Source: Bacillota bacterium (GTDB lineage Bacteria; Bacillota; Clostridia; Lachnospirales; Lachnospiraceae). From it: a DNA stretch of 64,000 nt. A program made the translations under genes and the position numbers. This document shows, one piece after another, positions 9,806 through 16,684 of the stretch (position 1 is the first letter of the stretch; each line of letters starts with the position of its first letter). The notes under the pieces are model-generated. The model made no database searches. It worked only from the letters and a program-made list of their open reading frames with translations, and was not told the DNA's origin. The stretch spans positions 147,649 to 211,648 of the forward strand of contig JAFAFU010000067.1 of the NCBI GenBank assembly GCA_023423335.1, written 5' to 3'.

Positions 9806-10747
9806 ATGAAAGATTTGAAAGTAATATTTATGGGTACACCTGACTTTAGTGTAAATATACTTAATAGCTTAATTTGTAATACAAATGTAATAGCAGTAGT
9901 AACTAAACCAGATAAATTGGTTGGTAGAAAACAAGTACTGACAGAATCAGCTGTAAAAAAGGTGGCACTTGAAAACAATATAAAAGTAATACAACCAACT
10001 AAAATAAGAAATGAATATCAAAGTATAATAGATTTAAATCCTGATATGATTATAACTTGTGCATATGGTCAATTTCTCCCAAAAGAGATATTAGATTATC
10101 CTAATTATGGTTGTATAAATGTTCATGCATCACTTCTTCCAAAATTAAGGGGAGGAGCACCTATTCATAGAGCTATTATTGATGGATATACCACTACAGG
10201 TATAACCATAATGTATATGGGGCTAAAAATGGATAATGGTGATTTAATAAGCCAAAAAAGCATTGAAATCAAAAAAACTGATAATGTAGGTACGTTGCAT
10301 GATAAATTAAGCTTATTAGGTGCAGAATTATTAATAGAAACGTTACCAAGTATTGTAAATGGACAAGCAAATAGAATTGTCCAAAATGAAGAAGAAGTAA
10401 CATTTGGTTATAATATATCAAGAGAAGATGAACATGTAGATTTCAATAAAACAAAAATAGAAGTTTTTAACCAAATAAGAGGACTTAATCCATGGCCAGT
10501 ATCTTATGGAATTTTAGATGATGAAGAAATTAAAATATACGAAGCTATTATAGGTGAAGATATTTATAAAGAAAAATCAAATGGAGAAATAGTAAAATTA
10601 TACAAGGATGGAATAGGAATTAAAGTATCTGATGGGGAAATTATTTTAAAAACAATAAAACCTTCAGGTAAGAAAAAAATGAGTGTGAAAGATTATTTTA
10701 ATGGTTTTAATGAAAAAAACAATCTAATTGGTAAGATGTTCAGGTGA
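9806..10747 (+). CDS. fmt: Orphan methionyl-tRNA formyltransferase homologue
   Basis: The protein has 313 residues, full family length. It has the N-terminal MGTPDFS start of the formyltransferase fold, the catalytic block INVHASLLPKLRGGAPIHRAI (Asn, His and the SLLPKLRG loop) and DNGD with the catalytic Asp, followed by the C-terminal domain (NPWPVSYGI). The enzyme formylates initiator Met-tRNA using 10-formyl-tetrahydrofolate. The usual neighbours def, priA or rsmB are absent. Base composition is far more AT-rich (A/T in most third positions) than the flanking backbone, so it is probably an additional, horizontally acquired copy. The start ATG follows GATGAGGTG. Confidence 0.88.
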   Translation: MKDLKVIFMGTPDFSVNILNSLICNTNVIAVVTKPDKLVGRKQVLTESAVKKVALENNIKVIQPTKIRNEYQSIIDLNPDMIITCAYGQFLPKEILDYPNYGCINVHASLLPKLRGGAPIHRAIIDGYTTTGITIMYMGLKMDNGDLISQKSIEIKKTDNVGTLHDKLSLLGAELLIETLPSIVNGQANRIVQNEEEVTFGYNISREDEHVDFNKTKIEVFNQIRGLNPWPVSYGILDDEEIKIYEAIIGEDIYKEKSNGEIVKLYKDGIGIKVSDGEIILKTIKPSGKKKMSVKDYFNGFNEKNNLIGKMFR

Positions 10748-11054
10748 TTTATGGATAGTCCCTTATATTTAACAATGTATATTATAAGCATAATACGAAG
10801 GTATGTTACTTCACTTTATTTATAAATTGCGTCTCAATTGTTCCAAATATGTCCCCATAATTTATGTAATGAATGTGAAGGAATCAAAACTATTCGTCTT
10901 TTAGATAATTTTATGTCCGTTTTATTGTTTAGAGGAGTACGGTTCATAGCGGAAATAACCCGTTTAGAAAGAATTATGTCCTTGATTTAGAAACATATGT
11001 GTCCCTCGACAGTAGGGTTTTCTTAAATATATTTCACGTAGAGGTGTCTCAACA
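10748..11054. other. Non-coding AT-rich segment before element 1
   Basis: No gene was seen. TATGTCC occurs at 10848, 10912 and 10975, spaced 64 and 63 nt, plus TATGTGTCC at about 10996. A fragment ACTATTCGTC (about 10889) resembles the left arm of the attachment site at 11055. This may be the eroded end of an older insertion. Confidence 0.3.
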
Positions 11055-11075
11055 ACTATTCGCAAAACCTATGTT
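11055..11075 (+). repeat. Left attachment site of element 1, dif-like
   Basis: This 21-nt sequence is identical to 18913-18933. The left arm ACTATTCGCAAAA and centre CCTATG are conserved. To the right the sequence diverges (ATCATGAATAA instead of TAACGAATAGTA), as expected for a hybrid phage/chromosome junction. Confidence 0.75.
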
Positions 11076-11094
11076 ATCATGAATAAATAATTTC

Positions 11095-11439
11095 CTAAAA
11101 AAGAGTGTTTCTTTTCGGTCTACCTCTTTTTTGCGACTTGCGTTTATATTCATCATCTGCGCATATAAATACATTTTTTATTTCTTCCTGCTCCTGCCTT
11201 TTCTTTAAACGCAAATCATTTTCATACATATATTGCTCATGCCTTAATTGCCTTTCACCCTCAACTTGTATAATTTTTTCATCAAGCTCAGATATCAATT
11301 CCTCATACCTTGTACGGTCAATAAATTCAAAACAGTAGCATTTCACAATTTCATCCCGAATTTCCTTTTCCGTAATATTTGCAATCATGTTTCCCAGCTT
11401 ACCCATGCAATCATATATGTATTTTTCCCAATTCCTCAA
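11095..11439 (-). CDS. Small basic coiled-coil protein with AT-hook-like tail
   Basis: The protein has 114 residues and no homologue that I recognise. It is predicted mostly helical and highly charged, with a long Glu/Lys/Arg/Gln stretch (residues 50-90) compatible with a coiled coil. The C-terminus KRGRPKR matches the RGRP core of an AT-hook, a minor-groove DNA-binding motif. It is the last gene of a minus-strand set of four small genes at the left end of element 1. A DNA-binding accessory role is an inference from the tail only. Confidence 0.55.
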   Translation of the reverse strand: MRNWEKYIYDCMGKLGNMIANITEKEIRDEIVKCYCFEFIDRTRYEELISELDEKIIQVEGERQLRHEQYMYENDLRLKKRQEQEEIKNVFICADDEYKRKSQKRGRPKRNTLF

Positions 11440-11466
11440 GACATCAACTCCAAATCTTAATTCTAT

Positions 11467-11673
11467 CTATTTTATCGGTTTTACTTCATATGCCCATTCT
11501 TTGTGATTCGGATGAAACCATAAACCCAATTCTTTATCAAATGTATATCCTCTTAGCATATAATGTAAATCAATGCCTTTTACTATTCCATAATTTCCGA
11601 TTTCTCCATCTTCATGAATACTAAATACTTCTGCCTTTTCTGGAATATCCTCATAATTAGGATGTCTTTTCAT
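11467..11673 (-). CDS. Small hypothetical protein of element 1
   Basis: The protein has 68 residues. The start ATG at 11673 was chosen because GGAGG lies 8 nt upstream; longer in-frame starts overlap that ribosome site. It is acidic and soluble, with a C-terminal GLWFHPNHKEWAYEVKPIK. No family was recognised. It lies between two other small genes of the left accessory block. Confidence 0.5.
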   Translation of the reverse strand: MKRHPNYEDIPEKAEVFSIHEDGEIGNYGIVKGIDLHYMLRGYTFDKELGLWFHPNHKEWAYEVKPIK

Positions 11674-11786
11674 TCTTAATTCCTCCATAATCAGCACCAA
11701 TTGTTAATTTTATCAATAGGAGAGAGCGGGAACTGCATCTTATAGGCTATCACAGTTTTTATTTGCCAAACCCATGCTCCTCATTC

Positions 11787-11975
11787 TTATCTGTTAAAAT
11801 CTTCCCTGTTATAAACCTTTTTGATATTTCCTTTAACATAAATCAGCGTTGCTGCTTTTTTCCACCTTTCAAACAAATCTATTATTAATTGCTTTTCAGG
11901 CGAATCCGTAAAACATACACTGTTTTCTCTTTTTATTTCATTAATAAATATTTCCCCGCTAGGCAATCTCAACAT
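11787..11975 (-). CDS. Small hypothetical protein of element 1
   Basis: The protein has 62 residues. The start ATG at 11975 follows AGGGAG at good spacing. The sequence is mixed alpha/beta in appearance (LRLPSGEIFINEI, then EKQLIIDLFERWKKAATLIYV). No known domain was recognised. It is part of the minus-strand accessory block read away from the operator array at 12435. Confidence 0.5.
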   Translation of the reverse strand: MLRLPSGEIFINEIKRENSVCFTDSPEKQLIIDLFERWKKAATLIYVKGNIKKVYNREDFNR

Positions 11976-12009
11976 ATTTCTCCCTCCATCTATACACACC
12001 GAATTGATA

Positions 12010-12240
12010 TCATATTATGTCCAAATAACTAGCCAATACATGAATACAATTCCAATACTCTTCATCATCCCCAGCTTCTTCCATTACACTAAACAAATGT
12101 AATTGATCATCATTTGCTTTTTCTTCCAAATCAAACATCCTTTGATATACTTTTTCCTTTAAATCTAAATCATAAAACTTACCTGTTTTTTTCAGTATCT
12201 CCATATCCTTTAAAAATGACTTTGTAAATTCTATTGTCAT
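12010..12240 (-). CDS. Small acidic hypothetical protein of element 1
   Basis: The protein has 76 residues. The start ATG at 12240 follows GAGAGAGGTT. It is helical, with an acidic C-terminal half (EEKANDDQLHLF, EEAGDDEEYWN). As the first gene of the leftward accessory block it lies about 200 nt from the repeat array at 12435-12521 and is probably controlled by it (inference). Function is unknown. Confidence 0.5.
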   Translation of the reverse strand: MTIEFTKSFLKDMEILKKTGKFYDLDLKEKVYQRMFDLEEKANDDQLHLFSVMEEAGDDEEYWNCIHVLASYLDII

Positions 12241-12434
12241 AACCTCTCTCCTTATCTCCTTGACTTTACCCACCGCAAAGCTTATAATAGATTCATCTTT
12301 TTGTTACCTCCGGCACATCTGCCCGGATTGCCGGATATATGTAAAACCTATATTTAATTGTCAATGTATCAAAGCATCCAACGTGTTTTGGATGTTACGG
12401 GAGCGATACCAATCTGACCTCCCTACTCGACAAC

Positions 12435-12521
12435 CTATAGATATCTATAGATATCTATAGATATCTATCACCTAATATAAGTATACCCCAATCACTTATA
12501 GATATCAATAGATATCTATAG
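12435..12521. promoter_or_regulatory. Tandem 10-bp operator array
   Basis: ATATCTATAG is repeated in phase with a strict 10-bp period at 12435-12468 (three and a half units). A second cluster (TTATAGATATC, AATAGATATC, TATAGC) lies at 12496-12521. Ribbon-helix-helix dimers characteristically bind short repeats spaced by one helical turn, and the array sits 34 nt before the ribbon-helix-helix gene at 12555, between divergent transcription units. Confidence 0.75.
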
Positions 12522-12554
12522 CAATCATTTGCTTATAATAAGGAGTATTTTATC

Positions 12555-12794
12555 ATGGGAAATTATAATAATAAAACTTATCCATTAAGAATTAACAATG
12601 AATTAAGACTTAAAATCGAATACATAGCAAATCTCGAAGATAGAAAACTTAGTCAACAATACGAACGGATAATTAAAGCATACATAGAACAATACGAGAT
12701 TACTAACGGAAAATTAATAGTAGAAGAGGACGGAAGAGTATACCCTGCCGATCACAAATCTAAAGTCCCACAATCCAATTCAAGAACTGGATAA
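12555..12794 (+). CDS. Arc/CopG-type ribbon-helix-helix regulator
   Basis: The protein has 79 residues. The N-terminal beta strand KTYPLRINNELR is followed by two helices (LKIEYIANLEDRKLSQ and QQYERIIKAYIEQYE), the ribbon-helix-helix arrangement of Arc-like repressors. The C-terminus (VEEDGRVYPADHKSK) may be an extension. It is transcribed against the rest of element 1 and followed after 23 nt by the pIII-anchor gene, so the two form an operon. The 10-bp repeat array upstream is its likely binding site. It is a candidate lysogeny or copy-control repressor. Confidence 0.72.
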   Translation: MGNYNNKTYPLRINNELRLKIEYIANLEDRKLSQQYERIIKAYIEQYEITNGKLIVEEDGRVYPADHKSKVPQSNSRTG

Positions 12795-12817
12795 ACAAAA
12801 GAAAGGAATAATAATTT

Positions 12818-13126
12818 ATGACTGTTGTTACAGATGAAAATGGAAAACCCATTTATACAGAAGAATATGGTTGGGGATGGGACTACTCGAAGGAAGACCT
12901 TTCTCCCGAAATATTAAAAAATATTTCATCTACAATCAACCCAATACATGCAGTATACATAACCTTATTTTCACTTTTCATTTGCACAATAGTATTACTT
13001 ATCAAAAATAAATTCTTCAACAAAGAAAAACCAACATATAACAAAATAATCACTGAACCTAAACGGATTATCGAACCTATACCAGACTATACATATTCTT
13101 ACGAAAATAGAAGAGAAGAGGACTAA
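12818..13126 (+). CDS. Stand-alone pIII C-terminal membrane anchor
   Basis: The protein has 102 residues. Residues 2-36 (TDENGKPIYTEEYGWGWDYS...PEILKN) clearly align with the juxtamembrane segment of both full pIII-like proteins here (DDDGTIIDSEEYGQGYDYS... in element 1, DDGTIIPSEEYGMGQDV... in element 2). One transmembrane segment (about 47-66) and a positively charged cytoplasmic tail follow. There is no signal peptide and no adhesin domain. The predicted topology is N-out, matching the pIII anchor. It is co-transcribed with the ribbon-helix-helix regulator and closed by a terminator. Its job could be superinfection exclusion; a degenerate remnant is less likely given its intact ribosome site and operon. 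Confidence 0.65.
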   Translation: MTVVTDENGKPIYTEEYGWGWDYSKEDLSPEILKNISSTINPIHAVYITLFSLFICTIVLLIKNKFFNKEKPTYNKIITEPKRIIEPIPDYTYSYENRREED

Positions 13127-13149
13127 CCCACAAGTTAGCCCTCTTTTTT
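13118..13149 (+). terminator. Terminator after the regulator/anchor operon
   Basis: GAGGACTAAC / GTTAGCCCTC is a 10-bp stem with one mismatch, followed by TTTTTTG. It lies where plus-strand transcription meets the leftward rep operon. Confidence 0.8.
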
Positions 13150-13209
13150 GTGTAATTTGTATACTTTTTTGCCTTCAGGAAGATCTGATCCGTCCGGATG
13201 TATTGTACA

Positions 13210-13344
13210 TTATGCATAAAAGAGAGTATATGTAAATCTGCCATTATCAACCGTTTCCGTCACAAACTTTATTTCGAAACCAGCTTTATAAATTTGATTT
13301 ATACTATACGCCAAGTCATGATAATCACACTTCACAAATTCCAT
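13210..13344 (-). CDS. Tiny hypothetical protein, last gene of rep operon
   Basis: The protein has 44 residues (MEFVKCDYHDLAYS...). The start ATG at 13344 is preceded by GGGGG at 6 nt and overlaps the end of the upstream gene by 20 nt, so translational coupling is likely. The sequence appears to be a small alpha/beta protein (strand EIKFVTETV). It matches no family that I know. Confidence 0.45.
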   Translation of the reverse strand: MEFVKCDYHDLAYSINQIYKAGFEIKFVTETVDNGRFTYTLFYA

Positions 13345-13546
13345 AATCTACCCCCTGAAATGGATTTTCCATTTCAGCAGCATCTTCCCAATACTCTGGA
13401 TCATCTGCTAACATTTCCCTACATCTATCTATAAACTTATCTAAATCAATATCACTATATACCGCCCTCAACATTCTATCCCTTCGCATTTCCCCCTGGA
13501 GCAGGAGAGCATCATTCATGTGCTTGATTATCGTTTCCCTCTTCAT
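13325..13546 (-). CDS. Small hypothetical protein of element 1 rep operon
   Basis: The protein has 73 residues. The start ATG at 13546 has GGGAGGG upstream and lies inside the end of the preceding membrane-protein gene. The sequence is helical and acidic at the C-terminus (MLADDPEYWEDAAEMENPF). No recognised domain. The tight overlaps on both sides indicate a real operon member. Confidence 0.5.
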   Translation of the reverse strand: MKRETIIKHMNDALLLQGEMRRDRMLRAVYSDIDLDKFIDRCREMLADDPEYWEDAAEMENPFQGVDYGICEV

Positions 13547-13664
13547 TAATCTTTTTTCCCTCCCTTTGTACCCATTGACCGAAAAAATAAAGCAAACCAA
13601 AAAATGTTGTCCATCCAGCACTCACTATAATACTTGCCAATATAAATATAATAAAATTCTTCAT
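13512..13664 (-). CDS. Tiny single-pass membrane protein
   Basis: The protein has 50 residues: one hydrophobic segment (residues 4-30, FIIFILASIIVSAG then FFGLLYFFG), then a charged tail KKINEEGNDN. The start ATG at 13664 overlaps the stop of the previous gene (ATGA) and has GGGGG upstream. It resembles small assembly or immunity membrane proteins of filamentous phages, with no specific match. Confidence 0.5.
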   Translation of the reverse strand: MKNFIIFILASIIVSAGWTTFFGLLYFFGQWVQREGKKINEEGNDNQAHE

Positions 13665-13765
13665 TTTTTATCCCCCTTCACCCAATAACTAAATAAAAAA
13701 AGAAATCCTAAATACATTATCAAACTAACACCCAACATAACAACTAATAACTTTAAATCAGTCAT
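13661..13765 (-). CDS. Tiny membrane protein of 34 residues
   Basis: It is almost entirely one transmembrane helix (LLVVMLGVSLIMYLGFLFLF) with a basic C-terminus YWVKGDKK. The start ATG at 13765 has GGGAGGGG upstream, and both ends overlap neighbours by a few bases. Size and topology fit a minor virion or assembly protein of an inovirus. Confidence 0.5.
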   Translation of the reverse strand: MTDLKLLVVMLGVSLIMYLGFLFLFSYWVKGDKK

Positions 13766-13955
13766 TTTTCACCCCTCCCTTAAACAATTCACAATCTGAA
13801 TTGTTCACACATACAGGACAAAAATTTATATAACAACACTTATTACCGTATTCTTCACCATCACTTATATTTTTACATAATTCATGAGTACTCAAATTAC
13901 AATATTCAAGATGTTCCATCAAACATTTAAAATTATCATACAGACATTCTTTCAT
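13758..13955 (-). CDS. Cysteine-rich small protein of element 1
   Basis: The protein has 65 residues with nine cysteines, including CCYINFCPVCVNNSDC near the C-terminus. That cluster resembles SVCEYCRNSDTC in the 54-residue protein that follows rep in element 2 (20465-20629), so both elements keep a Cys-rich protein directly after rep. Zinc binding is plausible; the function is unknown. Confidence 0.55.
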   Translation of the reverse strand: MKECLYDNFKCLMEHLEYCNLSTHELCKNISDGEEYGNKCCYINFCPVCVNNSDCELFKGGVKND

Positions 13956-13971
13956 CTTTCAATCCCTCCCA

Positions 13972-14250
13972 TCATTCTTCTATATAACAATCAAACTTTT
14001 CAGCATTTTCTTTCATATCATCCTTACATATATTTTCATATTTACATCCAATACAATGTTCATTTTTATTTTCTGAATTTCCATCATCATGCCTATCAAT
14101 AATTCCTTTAAAACTCTTCATAGTCAATACAAAAAACAACACAACATTCAATGCAAGAAATAAAGGCCGTATCATTACAACAAATATAGCTTCAATACTT
14201 TCACGTATCATAGCTTCATCCCTCCTAATATAGTCTTCAGGAGATTTCAC
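13972..14250 (-). CDS. Small membrane protein with CxxC-type tail
   Basis: The protein has 92 residues. An amphipathic N-terminus is followed by a hydrophobic segment (about 24-45, FVVMIRPLFLALNVVLFFVLTM) and a hydrophilic tail with HCIGCKYENIC, a possible metal site. It starts 4 nt after the rep stop, so it is part of the rep operon. Function is unknown. Confidence 0.5.
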   Translation of the reverse strand: MKSPEDYIRRDEAMIRESIEAIFVVMIRPLFLALNVVLFFVLTMKSFKGIIDRHDDGNSENKNEHCIGCKYENICKDDMKENAEKFDCYIEE

Positions 14251-14253
14251 TTT

Positions 14254-15193
14254 TCATGTATTATTCACACTTTGTGTATTTTCACCTGAAGGTATTACCT
14301 CCTGATACTCATAGTACCTTATAAATTGCTCCCTACCGGAGCTATCAACGTATTCCTTTTCTTGTGCAAAAACAAAATCGTCACGGCTTATTAGATCATT
14401 ATGCAAGGCTCTTAAAACCTCTTCTTTACTTTTTCCACCCGGAATATTCTCACTATCAAACTTATTGTAATAATATTCTACTTCCGGGCAATTACAATTT
14501 TTACTATGCCAATACCTACGCTTGCCTTTTGTCAAAGCACTCAATTCCTTTGTTACGTATTTTGCTATGTACTTACTTACACGCTCACTGTCCTTGACCT
14601 TAGTAGCAGTAGTAAAACCAAATCGATATTTACCGACATTGTATATTGGTTCACCACCAGGTGAACGTTCCGTTTCCTTCGTGACATGTCCACTGTCTAC
14701 AAATTGCATCCCATCACAATCAGCCAGTATTCCGTGAAAATGAAATCTGCCGGACTTGTGAAGCTCCGGAACAAATACATAACGCATATTCGGACAATAT
14801 GTTTTACGCATATTATCAAGCCATCTGGAAAGCTTTTTCGTACACTCAGAATAATTAAAACTATCTACCTTATTAGGATTAAATGTTAATGTAATAAACC
14901 AATCCCACTGATTACTACGGCTATAATCAAATATACTTTTCTTTGACCTAGTTTTACTTGACTTAAAGCTTTTCAAAGCCTTATACCGATAATCCCTTAT
15001 TGTCTTTGTCTGCTTTATTATCTGTTCCTTGGTCCGTCCCTTTAAAGGACTATCAAACCCGGTAACAACAGGTTTACTATAAACCTTTATTTGCTCCGTT
15101 TTACCAAATCTTTTTACGACAACATTGTAATAGTCTATCTGTCTTCCGGCATCAACTACGGATGATTTATCAATGTTTACCCCCCCCCATCAT
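14254..15193 (-). CDS. HUH rolling-circle Rep, start disrupted by a C9 tract
   Basis: The protein contains the three rolling-circle motifs: FITLTFNP (motif 1), RFHFHGILAD (HUH metal site) and YIAKYVTKE (catalytic Tyr motif). It would nick the phage origin to start single-strand replication. The first conventional in-frame start is TTG at 14976, but the frame stays open to 15189 and encodes a Rep-like N-terminus (YYNVVVKRFGK...IKVYSKPVVTGF). The nearest ATG codons (15193 and 15190) are out of phase because of nine consecutive C on the plus strand (15180-15188); eight C would fuse them in frame. The gene is thus truncated, initiates at a non-standard codon, or is phase variable. Confidence 0.72.
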
Positions 15194-15226
15194 AAAAAAC
15201 GTTCAAGTGTAGGTATGGTCCAGTAG

Positions 15227-15272
15227 AAGAGAAGCAGGCGCCCGCACGTTTGCGGGCTTGCCTGCTTCTCTT
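15227..15272 (-). other. Two-tier hairpin between zot-like gene and rep
   Basis: The outer stem AAGAGAAGCAGGC / GCCTGCTTCTCTT (13 bp) encloses an inner stem GCCCGCA / TGCGGGC (7 bp) with a CGTT loop and only a 2-nt bulge. It overlaps the end of the Zot-like gene. No T-tract follows on the minus strand, so it is not a standard terminator. Position and form suit an inoviral packaging signal or replication origin. Confidence 0.6.
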
Positions 15273-16242
15273 ACTTTGTCATCTTTTTCCTAAACCGTCT
15301 AAACGTTTTTGAAGGATGCACAATATTATCATTACTTATCTGCATTGCCTGCAATGATAATATCTGTTCCTCTGAAAGCATATCCCCAGATTCAACTGAT
15401 TTTTTAATATTTTCAACTGTTTCCAGTGTGTTATATCTTCCATAATCCCTATTAGTTACAAACCATGCAGCACGTTTATAAGGCTGAACAGCCAATGGTG
15501 AAGTTGCATTTTCCATTTCCCAAGCATCATAATAATTTATGCCTTGCAATCTCCATGTTTTACGACAATCAATACAATATGATGTTACCTGACGGAGTAA
15601 AGCATCTGTTAACTGAAATCTCTGAGTAGTATAATAAATCTGTAAAAAATAATGTCCACATGCCAATATAGTTGATAACACCAAAGGGTCAATATTACTC
15701 TTAAATGACCTTGAATTCATTTGACTAGAAAATTCATCACCTAATACTAAAGTTACCGTAAGAGTATTATTCAAATCGTCATATACATTATTTTCCTTAG
15801 AAGCATTTACAATTTGAGCAAGTGATATAAATCTTTCATATGGAATATCCAAAAACGATACATTACTAAATATCCGAACTCTTTGTGTGACCATCTTTTT
15901 TCGTCTAGAACACCAAACCCTTTTTCCATGTTTACGAAAATACAATGATGCAACTATATGTACTCCTGTTAACGTTTTCCCCTTACGAAAATATCCTATA
16001 ATAGCAACAAGCTCCCCCGTTTTTAAATTATTATATTTTTTATGTAAAAAATAATAAAAAACATCAATAGGGAAATAAAATATTGTTCTAAGAGGATTCA
16101 TAATAATGCATCTTAACTTAGGGAAAATGTACATTACAAACAGTCCAGGAGCAAATACAAATAATATAATTGGTTTACCAAGAATGATGCATATCATTAT
16201 CATAATAATAATAAATAACATTAAAGGCTTAAATTTACTCAT
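15271..16242 (-). CDS. Zot/pI-like phage assembly ATPase, element 1
   Basis: The protein has 323 residues. Two hydrophobic segments at the N-terminus (residues 7-45) precede the P-loop domain with Walker A GYFRKGKT and Walker B VTLVLGDEFS, followed by FSSQMNSRSF. Proteins of the Zot (PF05707)/pI family sit in the inner membrane and drive extrusion of filamentous virions. The element 2 paralogue (22385-23272) matches along most of its length (LGDEFS.QMNSR.FKSN.D.L.L.TIL.C.HY). In Firmicutes it should not be read as a toxin. Confidence 0.88.
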   Translation of the reverse strand: MSKFKPLMLFIIIMIMICIILGKPIILFVFAPGLFVMYIFPKLRCIIMNPLRTIFYFPIDVFYYFLHKKYNNLKTGELVAIIGYFRKGKTLTGVHIVASLYFRKHGKRVWCSRRKKMVTQRVRIFSNVSFLDIPYERFISLAQIVNASKENNVYDDLNNTLTVTLVLGDEFSSQMNSRSFKSNIDPLVLSTILACGHYFLQIYYTTQRFQLTDALLRQVTSYCIDCRKTWRLQGINYYDAWEMENATSPLAVQPYKRAAWFVTNRDYGRYNTLETVENIKKSVESGDMLSEEQILSLQAMQISNDNIVHPSKTFRRFRKKMTK

Positions 16243-16385
16243 TATTTTACCCCCTTACCTATCTTAACCAATTCTACTATCATAAAAAGAAATCCCTGAA
16301 ATACTATATAAAACATAGTCATCATTAAAATTTTATCAAAATCAGTCTGAGCATCACCAATTGCAAATTGATACAATTCATTCAT
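16242..16385 (-). CDS. Small inoviral membrane protein (47 aa)
   Basis: The sequence starts MNELYQFAIGDAQTDFDKI, followed by one transmembrane segment and the basic tail KIGKGVK. The pattern Y-x-F-x-x-G-x-A-x-T-x-x-D-x-ILM is shared with the 46-residue protein at 22248-22388 in element 2, in the same position just before the zot-like gene. The stop codon overlaps the zot start (TAATG). It is a probable minor coat or assembly protein. Confidence 0.65.
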   Translation of the reverse strand: MNELYQFAIGDAQTDFDKILMMTMFYIVFQGFLFMIVELVKIGKGVK

Positions 16386-16512
16386 TTTTCATACCACCTT
16401 TCCACATAGCGTAAATACCCCTTACTACAGCCAAAAACCCAAATAAAAGACTAATATTAATAAGTAATCGTATATCTTCATGGATTAAAAATAATAAATC
16501 TATTTCTGTCAT
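16378..16512 (-). CDS. Small inoviral membrane protein (44 aa)
   Basis: It begins MTEIDLLFLIHEDIRLL, then a hydrophobic helix and basic end MWKGGMKNE. It corresponds by position to the 51-residue protein at 22092-22247 of element 2. The ribosome site is GGAGGG, and its end overlaps the next gene by 8 nt. Candidate minor virion protein of the pVII/pIX or pVI type; the exact role is unknown. Confidence 0.6.
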   Translation of the reverse strand: MTEIDLLFLIHEDIRLLINISLLFGFLAVVRGIYAMWKGGMKNE

Positions 16513-16521
16513 TTTTCCCTC

Positions 16522-16674
16522 CTATTCAAAACCATCCACAATTACCCACATAACAATTCCTACTATAACAACAAACATAAACAAGGCCCACATAGATATT
16601 TTATATCCAAATAGATCAATCTCTATATTTGCTATCTGATAAGCTTTTTGAAATGCAATTCTTAAATACTCCAT
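16522..16674 (-). CDS. Small inoviral membrane protein (50 aa)
   Basis: MEYLRIAFQKAYQIANIEI is followed by FGYKISMWALFMFVVIVGIVMW. The segment I-S-x-WALF-x-F is shared with the 52-residue product at 21921-22079 of element 2, which also directly follows the pIII-like gene. One membrane helix. Synteny and similarity make it a conserved morphogenesis protein. Confidence 0.65.
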   Translation of the reverse strand: MEYLRIAFQKAYQIANIEIDLFGYKISMWALFMFVVIVGIVMWVIVDGFE

Positions 16675-16684
16675 AGTTTGCCCC

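Noticed and set aside
12435..12521. Short regular repeats as a possible CRISPR array
   Set aside because: Units are about 10 bp with no unique spacers, and no cas genes are present; the phasing fits an operator array.
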